Source of the DNA: an uncultured Bacteroidales bacterium
GTDB lineage: Bacteria > Bacteroidota > Bacteroidia > Bacteroidales > Paludibacteraceae
Assembly (NCBI GenBank): GCA_937916355.1
Contig: CALFTM010000061.1
Location: 1-64,000 of the forward strand
Length of the DNA stretch: 64,000 nt
Direction of reading: 5' to 3'
The position numbers were made by a program, and so were the translations under genes. Within the stretch, counting starts at the first letter, position 1, and each line of letters opens with the position of its first letter. This document shows positions 43,918 to 52,780 of this stretch, piece after piece. The notes below the pieces were generated by a model. The model saw only the letters and a program-made list of their open reading frames with translations. It did not search any database and was not told where the DNA came from.

Positions 43918-45387
43918 ATGAAAAGTTTGAAATTTTTAGGACTTCTGATTGTAGCAGCGTTGGTAGGCGGGGGTGTCTCCTACCTCTACAACAATCATTT
44001 TGGAAACAAGACAGAAGTAATCATCAAAGAGGCTCCACAGACACCCATACAATATTCAGCCATGACGCATGGTGGCGAACCGGTTGATTTCACCTACGCA
44101 GCCGACCAGACGGTCAATGCAGTCGTACACGTCATGACCACCTATCAGGTACAACAATCGTCTCAACTGAGAGATCCATTTTTGGAATATTTCTTCGGAG
44201 AGAGAAATTACCAACAATCACCAAAGACGAAACAAGCTTCGGGGTCTGGAGTGATCCTTTCCAAAGACGGATATATCGTGACCAATAATCATGTGATCGA
44301 AGGCTCGACACAAGTGAGTGTGGTATTGAACGACAAAAGGCAGTTCCCAGCTAAAATTGTCGGAACAGACCCGACAACCGATTTAGCACTATTGAAAGTG
44401 GAAGCAGACGACCTCCCAACAATTCCCATCGGAAACTCGGACGACCTAAAAATCGGACAGTGGGTTTTGGCTGTAGGAAACCCATTCAACCTCACCTCTA
44501 CAGTGACAGCAGGCATCGTCAGTGCCAAAGCCCGCAACATCAACATCCTTTCGGGTGACATGAAGATTGAGTCGTTCATCCAAACTGATGCGGCGGTGAA
44601 TCCGGGCAACAGCGGAGGCGCACTGGTCAACACGAAAGGTGAATTGGTAGGTATCAATGCTGCCATCGCTTCTCAGACAGGCTCCTACACCGGATACGCC
44701 TTTGCTATTCCGACCACCATCATGAGCAAGATCGTCGCCGACCTCAAAGAGTTTGGAAAGGTTCAACGTGCCCTATTGGGTGTGCAGATACAAGATATTG
44801 ACGCAGATTTCGCAAAAGCGAAAAACCTTCAGACCATGGAAGGGGCGTATGTCGCTGCAATCGGAGAGAACAGTGCGGCAAAAGAGGCAGGCATGAAAGT
44901 GGGTGACATCATCACTCATGTGAATGGCAAGAAGGTCAAATCGGTTTCCGAACTACAGGAAAAAATCAGCCGTTTCCGTCCGGGCGACCAAGTTGAACTA
45001 ATCCTCGACAGAAATCATGTCGATGTAAAAGTTTCCGTAACACTAAAAAATGTGCAGGGCAACACCCAAATCATCAAAAACTATGATGCTTCGACATTGG
45101 GTGCGACATTAGAACCGCTCTCTGATAAGAAGAAGAACAATTTGGGCATTAGTCATGGATTGGAAGTAAAGAACGTGGAGAGAGGCGGAAAGTTCCACCA
45201 GACAGGCATTCCAGAAGGTTACATCATACTACGAATCAACAATCAGAAAGTGAGTACCACTGCGGATGTAGAACAAATCATCAGCCAATTGAAGGATAGC
45301 CAAGAAAAAGCATTGTTCATTTCAGGTTGCCTTCCTAACGGCAAAGTGGTTTACTATGCTGTAGACATGAACGATGAGGAGAAATAG
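43918..45387 (+). CDS. degP: Periplasmic Do/HtrA serine protease
   Basis: A 489-residue envelope protease and chaperone for misfolded proteins. An N-terminal helix (about 5-24) acts as signal or anchor. The chymotrypsin-like domain has the full triad: His125 in TNNHVIEG, Asp155 in TTDLALLKV, Ser232 in NPGNSGGAL. Two PDZ domains follow (about 275-365, 390-485). In Bacteroidota DegP and DegS types are hard to separate; two PDZ domains favour the DegP/DegQ type. Confidence 0.95.
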   Translation: MKSLKFLGLLIVAALVGGGVSYLYNNHFGNKTEVIIKEAPQTPIQYSAMTHGGEPVDFTYAADQTVNAVVHVMTTYQVQQSSQLRDPFLEYFFGERNYQQSPKTKQASGSGVILSKDGYIVTNNHVIEGSTQVSVVLNDKRQFPAKIVGTDPTTDLALLKVEADDLPTIPIGNSDDLKIGQWVLAVGNPFNLTSTVTAGIVSAKARNINILSGDMKIESFIQTDAAVNPGNSGGALVNTKGELVGINAAIASQTGSYTGYAFAIPTTIMSKIVADLKEFGKVQRALLGVQIQDIDADFAKAKNLQTMEGAYVAAIGENSAAKEAGMKVGDIITHVNGKKVKSVSELQEKISRFRPGDQVELILDRNHVDVKVSVTLKNVQGNTQIIKNYDASTLGATLEPLSDKKKNNLGISHGLEVKNVERGGKFHQTGIPEGYIILRINNQKVSTTADVEQIISQLKDSQEKALFISGCLPNGKVVYYAVDMNDEEK

Positions 45388-45421
45388 AAGTTTCAGGTAA
45401 TATACATAGTAATGATACGAG

Positions 45422-45459
45422 AAAAATGGGATGCGCATGGTGATGTACATCCCATTTTT
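45422..45459 (+). terminator. Terminator of the HtrA gene
   Basis: AAAAATGGGATG ... CATCCCATTTTT followed by ATTTG, 34 nt after the stop. Confidence 0.78.
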
Positions 45460-45464
45460 ATTTG

Positions 45465-45678
45465 TTAATTGGAAAACACAAGTGTGCCATTACGCTTGTC
45501 CTCATAATACTTCGCCGTCAGCTCGCCTTTCTTGACGTATTTCAGACATACCAATTCGTCATAAATATCTCGTGCCTGTGCAAGGTCGAAACGTCCATTA
45601 GTGCCGTCAGCTTTTGTAATTGGCTATAGAACGAGCTGCCTCTGTTTGGAATCGCTGATGTTTGTATCTTATCTGCAT
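45465..45678 (-). pseudogene. Remnant of a type III restriction (Res) gene, ends only
   Basis: Directly after the rhuM stop (ATG 45678) a 23-codon frame begins MQIRYKHQRFQTEAAR, the usual N-terminus of Res-type DEAD-box restriction subunits, then stops at 45607. A second frame from 45623 to the stop at 45465 reads GTNGRFDLAQARDIYDEL and KGELTAKYYEDKRNGTLVF, which looks like the C-terminus of a real protein, probably the same gene after an internal deletion of most of its coding region. Attribution of the N-terminal piece is fairly safe; that of the C-terminal piece is inferred. Confidence 0.62.
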
Positions 45679-45681
45679 AGC

Positions 45682-46671
45682 TTATTTACCCTCCTTTCCC
45701 ATTTTCTCAATCTGCTTTATAGCGTTCAGATAGTCATTTTCCGCCTCACTGATGCTACGTTGCTTGTATTTGCAATATTCGGTGGTGGCGTGTTTCATCG
45801 CCTCATCATGAGATATGTTTCCTGCTCCTTCGAGCAATTCTTCGCCAGCCATCGTAAGGATGCGGTCAAGATATTTTGCCCAATCATCCATTGTCATTGG
45901 AATCTCACGTTCTGCCTGACGTTCTGCAAAGTCAAGATAACCAGACACCAACTGACCCATTGACCGCAGCTCCTTATCATCAAGATAATTTTTTGCTGTA
46001 CGCGCCTCTGCAAGTGTCGGCTGTTTACCTTTGAACGTGAGCAATCCCATAAAATCCTTCTCGGCATCGGCACGTTCCACAATCAGTTCGGCTGCCGTGT
46101 GTCCATGAATAGCGTAATGTATCTTGTTCTGTACCTTCTTGAAGAACTCTTGCGACACCGAAGCTCGAGGGTCGTAGTCTATGCTCGTTGCATATATTTC
46201 CAATATCTGACGATAAAACACCTTTTCGGTGGCTCGGATGTCGCGAATGCGCTCCAGTAATTCTTTCCAATAACCGCCACCGCCCAACTTTTTCAGCCGT
46301 TCGTCATCCAGTACGAACCCCTTCTTAATATATTCCTTCAAGCGCAGAGTGGCCCATTGTCTGAAGCGAGTAGCGATAATGCTCCTTACTCTGTAGCCCA
46401 GAGCAATAATCATATCAAGATTGTAGAAGTTGGTCATGTACATTTTGCCATCAGTCGCAGTTGTTCGGAATTTCCGAACAACTTCTTCTTCCTGCAATTC
46501 ACCATCTTCAAAAATATGCTTTATATGTTCGCTGACATTCGATTTGCTTGTCTGATACAGTTCACACATTTGAGCTTGGGTGAGCCATAAGGTTTCATCC
46601 TCCAGAACTACATCTATGCGAGTTAAGCCATCGTTGTCGGTATATATCAGAATTTTATTTTGTTCTTCCAT
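45682..46671 (-). CDS. RhuM-family protein
   Basis: A 329-residue intact protein. The virulence-RhuM family is recognised by LEDETLWLTQAQMCELYQTS, SNVSEHIKHIF, YNLDMIIALGYRVRS and FRQWATLRLKEYIKKGF, a Bro-N/KilA-N-like DNA-binding part followed by a helical C-terminus. In Bacteroidota such genes often lie between mod and res of type III restriction-modification loci, exactly as the debris on both sides shows here. Codon choice is richer in G and C than in the neighbours, which agrees with acquisition by transfer. The molecular role is not established. Confidence 0.88.
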   Translation of the reverse strand: MEEQNKILIYTDNDGLTRIDVVLEDETLWLTQAQMCELYQTSKSNVSEHIKHIFEDGELQEEEVVRKFRTTATDGKMYMTNFYNLDMIIALGYRVRSIIATRFRQWATLRLKEYIKKGFVLDDERLKKLGGGGYWKELLERIRDIRATEKVFYRQILEIYATSIDYDPRASVSQEFFKKVQNKIHYAIHGHTAAELIVERADAEKDFMGLLTFKGKQPTLAEARTAKNYLDDKELRSMGQLVSGYLDFAERQAEREIPMTMDDWAKYLDRILTMAGEELLEGAGNISHDEAMKHATTEYCKYKQRSISEAENDYLNAIKQIEKMGKEGK

Positions 46672-46679
46672 CTTTGCAC

Positions 46680-46912
46680 CTAAATCACTCTTATATTCTT
46701 TTCAACATCCTTATCGCTCCAATCTAACAACTGCTTGAATGTCTCTTAGATGTTTATCTTGTCTGCATCCTGCTCGAAGCAACTGTCACGGAAGATGACA
46801 CGCAAAGGTTGCTTGTCTGCCATTGCCTTTACTACGCTGTCCGTCACCTTATCAGCAAAACATGCCACAAGATCGCCATCATTGACCATATAAATCAGAT
46901 TCCATTTAAGGT
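46680..46912 (-). pseudogene. 3' remnant of a type III DNA methyltransferase (mod) gene
   Basis: Reading upstream of rhuM, the frame contains LIYMVNDGDLVACFADKV and RVIFRDSCFEQDADKINI, the characteristic C-terminus of type III Mod methyltransferases. It is then interrupted by TAA where a phenylalanine is expected (KINI-stop-ETFKQLL), continues to IRVI and stops at 46680. The catalytic domain is gone; the homology ends next to the tail of the S41 protease gene. Dead gene. Confidence 0.75.
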
Positions 46913-46956
46913 TTCAGCCCTTTTAAGTTAAAAGAGAGTTACTGAATAAATTATTA

Positions 46957-48585
46957 CTATTTCTTCATTCCTTCCTTTTTACGAAGTAATGCAGCCTCAT
47001 AGTTTTTCTTGGAGGAGAGAACCTCTATTGCCTTCATATAAATATCATTCTCCGTATTCATAATCTGGTAGTATTCTCCCGACTCCCACATATCACGTGC
47101 GATATTCGCCTTAATCTGTTTTTTTATCAAATTCTTAGATTTGCCATACTGGATGGAATCCAATTTCACGCCCTCTTTCTCTCCTGCCTCAACCAACTCT
47201 TTCAAATCACTCTCCGACACCTCAAATTCTTCTTTGAATTTCTCGAAGAGATTTTTATCTGATTTATATTTTTTGTTCAGTTCATCTCTATTCTTCTCCA
47301 TATACTGCAAGATGAACTTGTTCAAAACTCCCTTACCCACAAGGTTTCGATGATATTGGGTGTACTTCATCGTATCCAATGGGACGAAGAGATCTGGCAT
47401 GATACCTCCGCCACCATAGATTGTCCGTTTTAGGTTCAACGTCTGATGTTTCAAAGAGTCCGGGAAAGATATACTATCCTCATGCATCAGTTCTCCATGG
47501 TTGTAACGCTCTATCAAATCGTTTCGGTAATTTTTGATATTATCCTTATATGGTCGTTGAATGCAACGTCCTGTCGGGGTATGATAACGAGCGGTCGTCA
47601 ATCGAATTTGTGAACCATCTGGCAAATCCATCATCTTCTGAACGAGTCCTTTTCCAAACGTCCTTCTTCCGATAATCACTCCTCTGTCCCAATCCTGAAT
47701 CGCACCCGAAACAATCTCACTGGCTGAGGCAGAACCCTCATCAACCAATACGACAAGGTTGCCGTTAAAAATTTCATCTTTGCCTGATGCTACGTAATTC
47801 TCCCTTGGCTGTGCTTTTCCCTCTTGATAGACAATCAACTGGTCTTTTTGAAGGAAATTATCTACCATTCCGATGGCCGCTGACATATAACCTCCTCCAT
47901 TGTCCTGCAAATCTATTATCAAATTCTTCATTTTCTGAGATTTGAGTTTTTTTAGGGCGGTGTTAAACTCCTCTAAAGTAGTACTGGAGAACCTGTCAAC
48001 TTTTATATATCCGGTCTCATCATTAATCATATAGGCAGCATCTACACTATACAAAGGAATTTTGTCGCGAGTGATTCGGAACTCGATCAAATCTGGCACA
48101 CCTCTTCTCAACACCTTGATTGAAACGACCGTACCTTTAGGGCCTCTGATGCGCTTCATGATGTCGATATTTTGCATATTGACACCTGCGATGATTGTAT
48201 CATTCACGTAGATGAATCGGTCTCCTGCCATGATACCAACCTTTTCTGATGGGCCACCGGAAATGGTTTGGATGACTAACAAAGTATCTTCCATCATCTG
48301 GAAAGTTACACCAATTCCATCAAAACTACCCTCCAACGGCTCACTCTCCCGTTGCAGATTTTCCTTAGAAATATAGGAGGAGTGCGGATCGAGATTGGTC
48401 AAAATTCCTCGAATGGCATCTTCCGCCATTTTATCTGTGGAGGTCGTATCGACATAATACTTATTAATCATGTAAGTTACAAAACCCAATTTTTGGATTC
48501 CGGGATCTGAAAACTGGGCTAATACCGCTAACGGACACAAAGCCGAAAGCAACAACGCAAGCGTAAATTTTCCGTATCTTTTCAT
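46957..48585 (-). CDS. Carboxy-terminal processing protease (S41)
   Basis: A 542-residue exported protease with signal peptide (about 1-23). The PDZ domain (DGIGVTFQMMEDTLLVIQT ... GDRFIYVNDTII) is followed by the S41 catalytic core: the Ser nucleophile in VDEGSASASEIVSGA and the Lys base in RRTFGKGLVQ. The C-terminal 150 residues are charged and helical, as in CtpA-type tail-specific proteases of Bacteroidota. It cleaves periplasmic proteins at their C-termini. A TAAATTTG box lies at 48657-48664. Confidence 0.94.
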   Translation of the reverse strand: MKRYGKFTLALLLSALCPLAVLAQFSDPGIQKLGFVTYMINKYYVDTTSTDKMAEDAIRGILTNLDPHSSYISKENLQRESEPLEGSFDGIGVTFQMMEDTLLVIQTISGGPSEKVGIMAGDRFIYVNDTIIAGVNMQNIDIMKRIRGPKGTVVSIKVLRRGVPDLIEFRITRDKIPLYSVDAAYMINDETGYIKVDRFSSTTLEEFNTALKKLKSQKMKNLIIDLQDNGGGYMSAAIGMVDNFLQKDQLIVYQEGKAQPRENYVASGKDEIFNGNLVVLVDEGSASASEIVSGAIQDWDRGVIIGRRTFGKGLVQKMMDLPDGSQIRLTTARYHTPTGRCIQRPYKDNIKNYRNDLIERYNHGELMHEDSISFPDSLKHQTLNLKRTIYGGGGIMPDLFVPLDTMKYTQYHRNLVGKGVLNKFILQYMEKNRDELNKKYKSDKNLFEKFKEEFEVSESDLKELVEAGEKEGVKLDSIQYGKSKNLIKKQIKANIARDMWESGEYYQIMNTENDIYMKAIEVLSSKKNYEAALLRKKEGMKK

Positions 48586-48722
48586 ATTTTTATTCTCTTT
48601 AGGCGGTTTCTATACCCACCCTTATATTAACACTGAAAAAAAAATTTTTACCTACACAAATTTATAAATAAATCCGCATAGGTAAAAATTATATCGACAC
48701 AATCGTATATTTTCAACACTGA

Positions 48723-49760
48723 TTAGATCAACGGGATATTATTCTCCGCACAAGTCCTACGCATATCCTCCGGCCAAATACTTGCCTGAATCTCTCCGAC
48801 ATGCGCCTTTCTCAAGAAAAACATACAAAGGCGAGACTGACCGATACCTCCACCGATACAAAGAGGGAGTTCTCCACTCAGCAATTTTTTATGGAAATAA
48901 AGTTCTTTTCGGTCTTCACAACCACACATTTCCAACTGACGCAGAAGTGCGGTCTTATCCACACGGATACCCATGGAAGAGAGTTCCATAGATTGCTCCA
49001 ACAAACTATTCCACACCAATATATCTCCATTCAAACCGGGTAGTCCATCTTCTCCAATCGTACTCCAGTCATCGTAATCAGGCGCACGACCATCATGCTT
49101 TTCGCCATCACCCAACGGGCCTCCAACGCCCATAATAAAGACTGCCCCATATTTTTTTGTAATCTCATGCTCCCTCTCCTTTGCAGGAAGGTTCGGATAG
49201 AGTTTGCGTAGTTCCTCAGCATGAATAAAGAAGATGTCACGAGGCAAAACTGGTTTCAACTGAGGATAATTTTCATACACAACATATTCAGTCGCCACCA
49301 TCGCCGCATATATTCTTCTGACCGTTTTCTTCAAAAAATCCGTTGTGCGGTCTTCTGCTGTTATAGTGCGCTCCCAATCCCACTGGTCAACATACAACGA
49401 ATGCAGATTTCCCAAACTCTCATCTGAGCGAATCGCATTCATATCGGTATAGATGCCAAAACCCGGCTCAATCTTATACTCAGCCAACATCAGTCTTTTC
49501 CATTTTGCAAGAGAGTGAACTACCTCTGCACGCTCGTCACCCAAATCTTTGATCGGGAAAGTAACCGCACGTTCTACTCCATTCAAATCATCATTAATTC
49601 CCTGCCCCCTCAAGACAAAAAGAGGAGCGGTAACACGGCGCAAACGCAACTCAGCCGAAAGACTCGATTGAAAAAAATCTTTCACTTTTTTAATTCCTAA
49701 CTCAGTCTCCCGAGCATCCAACAACGGCTTGTAATTTTTCGGAATCTTTAAGTAACTCAT
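48723..49760 (-). CDS. asnA: Aspartate-ammonia ligase
   Basis: A 345-residue enzyme making asparagine from aspartate, ammonia and ATP; related to class II synthetases. Landmarks are LRRVTAPLFVLRGQGINDDL, GIYTDMNAIRSDE, HSLYVDQWDWER and LCIGGGIGQSRLCMFFL. Length is that of the family. It stands alone with TATCTTTG at 49791-49798. Confidence 0.97.
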   Translation of the reverse strand: MSYLKIPKNYKPLLDARETELGIKKVKDFFQSSLSAELRLRRVTAPLFVLRGQGINDDLNGVERAVTFPIKDLGDERAEVVHSLAKWKRLMLAEYKIEPGFGIYTDMNAIRSDESLGNLHSLYVDQWDWERTITAEDRTTDFLKKTVRRIYAAMVATEYVVYENYPQLKPVLPRDIFFIHAEELRKLYPNLPAKEREHEITKKYGAVFIMGVGGPLGDGEKHDGRAPDYDDWSTIGEDGLPGLNGDILVWNSLLEQSMELSSMGIRVDKTALLRQLEMCGCEDRKELYFHKKLLSGELPLCIGGGIGQSRLCMFFLRKAHVGEIQASIWPEDMRRTCAENNIPLI

Positions 49761-49790
49761 ATCTGATTTTATTCTTTATTTTTCGTTTCG

Positions 49791-49798
49791 CAAAGATA
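49791..49798 (-). promoter_or_regulatory. -7 box of the asnA promoter
   Basis: TATCTTTG on the minus strand, 31 nt before the ATG. Confidence 0.55.
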
Positions 49799-50012
49799 AA
49801 AATTATATCGGTTAGATTTACTTTTTGACACCATTTTTTTTATTCTTTTATCAAAAAGTTTTTTCTTTGCCATGTTCACCGCCCTGATTTATACTTTCTT
49901 TATTAGAAATGGTAAATTTACAGAACACACCTCAACATGAGAGATAGAAAACTTTATCGTTTCTGGTTAAACAATCTTCTCTAATTTTCAACAAAATAAA
50001 ATGATAAAATCA

Positions 50013-50020
50013 TAACTTTG
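50013..50020 (+). promoter_or_regulatory. -7 box of the MBL hydrolase promoter
   Basis: TAACTTTG only 15 nt before ATG 50036, implying a 5' leader of about ten bases. It overlaps the alternative TTG start at 50018, which is therefore unlikely. Confidence 0.6.
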
Positions 50021-50035
50021 CAAAAAAAAGAGAAA

Positions 50036-50854
50036 ATGATTGTATCAGTTCTTTCGGAAAATACAAGCAGTAGACATCTACCTGTGGAACACGGGCTGAG
50101 TTTGCACATCCAGTCTCAATTGGGGGAGCAAATCCTTTTCGACATGGGGCAAAGCTCTCTTTTCATCGAGAATGCAGAAAGAATGGGAATCGACCTCCGA
50201 ACTTGCGACTTCGCCATCGTCTCTCATGGTCATTATGATCATGGGGGTGGATTGGAGCATTTTTTCCGAATCAACGATCATGCGGAGGTTTTCCTTCACC
50301 CGAGGGCTTTTGATGCCCACTATTCTCTGAGGGAGGAGGGGTTGAAGTATATCGGGCTGTCTCCTTCGATGAAATCGGGAAAAAGGGTTCGTTTTTCAAG
50401 CGACCTGCTACATGTTGATGTCAACAAAACGCTGTTTGCCAATGTGACGGGGAAGATTCTTGTGCCACCGGGCAACCGACTTCTTTTCGGTGCAGATCAA
50501 AAAAGCGTAGACACATTTCCTGATGAACAAAATTTCATTCTGCAAGAGGATGATAAAACCGTTCTTTTCGCTGGATGCGCCCACAACGGAATCATCAACA
50601 TCCTAAACAGAGCGGAAGAGATAGCAGGGAGACCTATCACCCACCTTTTCGGAGGTATGCATTTAGTGAAAAATGGTCTGACAGAAATCGAGGAGACTCA
50701 TTTCATCGAATGTTTGGCTAACGAACTGAAGCGTTTCGACCATTGCCACTTCTTCACGATGCACTGCACTGGAGAAAGGGCGTTTCTAAAACTGAAAAAT
50801 TTATTGGGAGAGCAAATCTCTTACCTCTCCTGTGGTGAAAAAATTAATATTTAG
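50036..50854 (+). CDS. MBL-fold metallo-hydrolase
   Basis: A 272-residue metallo-beta-lactamase-fold protein with the metal motif SHGHYDHGGGLEHF and later histidines in FAGCAHNGIIN and LFGGMHL and MHCTGE. This arrangement belongs to the group annotated as 7,8-dihydropterin-6-methyl-4-(beta-D-ribofuranosyl)aminobenzene-5'-phosphate synthase-like hydrolases. The true substrate is unknown. It lies 3 bp upstream of a ZIP metal transporter, so a link to zinc or iron supply is plausible. Confidence 0.88.
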   Translation: MIVSVLSENTSSRHLPVEHGLSLHIQSQLGEQILFDMGQSSLFIENAERMGIDLRTCDFAIVSHGHYDHGGGLEHFFRINDHAEVFLHPRAFDAHYSLREEGLKYIGLSPSMKSGKRVRFSSDLLHVDVNKTLFANVTGKILVPPGNRLLFGADQKSVDTFPDEQNFILQEDDKTVLFAGCAHNGIINILNRAEEIAGRPITHLFGGMHLVKNGLTEIEETHFIECLANELKRFDHCHFFTMHCTGERAFLKLKNLLGEQISYLSCGEKINI

Positions 50855-50857
50855 CTT

Positions 50858-51613
50858 ATGACTACACAAGTATGGATAGCGGCGGCAGGCTTATGTGCCT
50901 CAAACATTTTAGGTTCGCTCATCGGTTTTTTCTTTCGGGATCTTCCTCATAAATGGAATGATACCATATTGGGATTTTGTGCGGGGGTGATGTTGGCTGC
51001 CTCAACCATCGGACTGATTGTACCTGCGTTTGAGGGTAGCGAATCCTCCATGTGGTGGATGGTCGTACTCGGTGTGCTTGCGGGGGCGTTCATACTGAAT
51101 TTACTGGACTTCGTCACCCCTCATCTCCATTCGATTACCGGATTAGATGCAGAGACTCATAAGAACAACCAGTCTCTCAACAAAATCCTTCTTTTCGTCA
51201 TGGCCATCGCCATCCACAAACTGCCGGAGGGAATGGCAGCAGGGGTAAGCATGAACGGCACAGAAAGTGCCTCTTGGACGGTCTCTCTGGGTATCGCTCT
51301 ACAAAATATCCCAGAAGGAATGGTAATCATCGCACCTCTGTTATTGGCAGGAGTCTCTCGCCTCCGCACTCTGTTCATCGCCATCGCCATCGGACTATTG
51401 GAAATCGTTGGTGTGTGGATTGGCTTCGCTTTGGGTTCACTATCTGCCACGCTTCTGCCGGTGATGCTTGGTTTTGCTGGAGGAGCAATGCTTTACGTCA
51501 CATCCGACGAGATGATTCCTGAGACTCATGCCCACGGCTACCAAAAACAGGCGACCTATGCTCTACTTTTGGGCTTTATGACTTTGGTAATCATCGAAAA
51601 ACTATTCCATTAA
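50858..51613 (+). CDS. ZIP-family metal transporter
   Basis: A 251-residue integral membrane protein with about eight helices. The two metal-coordinating helices are present: AIHKLPEGMAAGVSMNGT and ALQNIPEGMVIIAPLL, with the second His/Glu group near the C-terminus (DEMIPETHAHGYQ). It takes up Zn2+ or other divalent cations into the cytosol. Coupled to the MBL hydrolase gene. Confidence 0.92.
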   Translation: MTTQVWIAAAGLCASNILGSLIGFFFRDLPHKWNDTILGFCAGVMLAASTIGLIVPAFEGSESSMWWMVVLGVLAGAFILNLLDFVTPHLHSITGLDAETHKNNQSLNKILLFVMAIAIHKLPEGMAAGVSMNGTESASWTVSLGIALQNIPEGMVIIAPLLLAGVSRLRTLFIAIAIGLLEIVGVWIGFALGSLSATLLPVMLGFAGGAMLYVTSDEMIPETHAHGYQKQATYALLLGFMTLVIIEKLFH

Positions 51614-51632
51614 AAAATTACTCCTTAGGCAA

Positions 51633-52463
51633 CTATTTGTCAAGCATGGGGTTATACATCATTATGGCATTGTTCTCAGAGACCAACTCTTCCCTCTCCT
51701 CCCCCGTCTCCGTATTGATGACCTTACGCCAAATGCGGTTATGACGGGTATATCCGCCCCACCATTGGTGCTGAATATGATGGTCTCGCTCAAAAACCTC
51801 ATAGCGATAGACGGATGCGGTATCTGAAGAAATTGAACCATGCAAAAATTCATCATCCATCCACAAATTGATTTTAAAACATTGGTCGGTCTCGTTTAGC
51901 AACTGCAAATCAATGTAATTATAGGCAAGCGTCGCACCGCAAGCGAACGGAATGGTTCGGTTGACATCTGGAAAGACATCATAACTATGCCGCCAACGCT
52001 CACTAACAGTCAGCGGAGTATGCAGAGCCATCCAATAAAGAAGATTTCCCAACTGACACAAACCTCCTCCCACGCCAGTCTGCACCTTTCCGTTATGGAT
52101 CATCATCCCCTCTTTATACCCCTTCCGGGCAGTCGTCCGTCCCACCAATTTCCAAATTGAGAAAGTCTCCCCCGGCATGATTACAACCCCGTCTAAAGGC
52201 TTAATCGCCAATTTTAAATTGGTAACTTTATTGTGTTGTAGGTACATATCCACATCTTTCAGTTTACGCAACAGCGTTGATTGATGGCTTATCAGTCGAT
52301 AAGGACACACCACCGACCTCACCTTCGCATAGCGGGTCGAAGAAAAATACCATTGAAATTTTCTTTTCAAAATGTAAAATTCTCTTCCACAAAAACGCCT
52401 GAATTTACTCCTCTCCACGGGTTTTTCCACCATTCCGTTAGGAACACACTTTTTTTCACTCAT
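51633..52463 (-). CDS. VanW-family protein
   Basis: A 276-residue protein whose central VanW domain shows PLDGVVIMPGETFSIWKLVG, then VQTGVGGGLCQLGNLLYWMA and ERWRHSYDVFPD. VanW-like proteins are associated with vancomycin-resistance clusters and with cell-wall genes, but their activity is unknown. No signal peptide is obvious. The mRNA would start near 52606 and carry a roughly 140-nt leader that resembles the one upstream of the gene at 61709. Confidence 0.85.
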   Translation of the reverse strand: MSEKKCVPNGMVEKPVERSKFRRFCGREFYILKRKFQWYFSSTRYAKVRSVVCPYRLISHQSTLLRKLKDVDMYLQHNKVTNLKLAIKPLDGVVIMPGETFSIWKLVGRTTARKGYKEGMMIHNGKVQTGVGGGLCQLGNLLYWMALHTPLTVSERWRHSYDVFPDVNRTIPFACGATLAYNYIDLQLLNETDQCFKINLWMDDEFLHGSISSDTASVYRYEVFERDHHIQHQWWGGYTRHNRIWRKVINTETGEEREELVSENNAIMMYNPMLDK

Positions 52464-52470
52464 AATATTT

Positions 52471-52606
52471 CATTCCTTAGTATCCGCAACACTACATTAA
52501 CAAAAAATCCATGTCAACCTAAAGCCTGCAATAATTCTCCGCGTCAGAAAATTCGCTCATCGTAGTGTTGCTAAAAACAAACAAACTTTCCAATAACACG
52601 ACATCA
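52471..52606 (-). repeat. Leader element, copy A, upstream of vanW
   Basis: Ends about 15-20 nt before the vanW ATG and runs in the same direction. It is closed by a 10-bp inverted repeat GCAACACTAC/GTAGTGTTGC (52486-52495 and 52562-52571), contains GAGCGAATTTTC, and is preceded by TTTGTTTGTTTT. All of these recur in copy B at 61561-61700. Probably transcribed as 5' UTR; could be a small mobile repeat. Confidence 0.5.
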
Positions 52607-52613
52607 GACAAGA

Positions 52614-52621
52614 CAAAAGTA
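52614..52621 (-). promoter_or_regulatory. -7 box of the vanW promoter
   Basis: TACTTTTG on the minus strand, just ahead of leader copy A. Confidence 0.5.
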
Positions 52622-52756
52622 CAAATAAAATTCCGTTTTACAAAAACTAAGGTTTTGTGTTGTTACTGGTTATGGGGGTACATTGAAACCGCCTAAAAAA
52701 ACAGATCGTTTTTTTACATATCGCTAATAAAACGAGGAAGGTTGTAAAATTTATAG

Positions 52757-52764
52757 TACTTTTG
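52757..52764 (+). promoter_or_regulatory. -7 box of the mtaB promoter
   Basis: TACTTTTG, 17 nt before the ATG; divergent from vanW. Confidence 0.5.
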
Positions 52765-52780
52765 CAAAAAATATTTCGGT

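Noticed and set aside
50018..50035. Longer MBL hydrolase from a TTG start
   Set aside because: The TTG overlaps the -7 box TAACTTTG.
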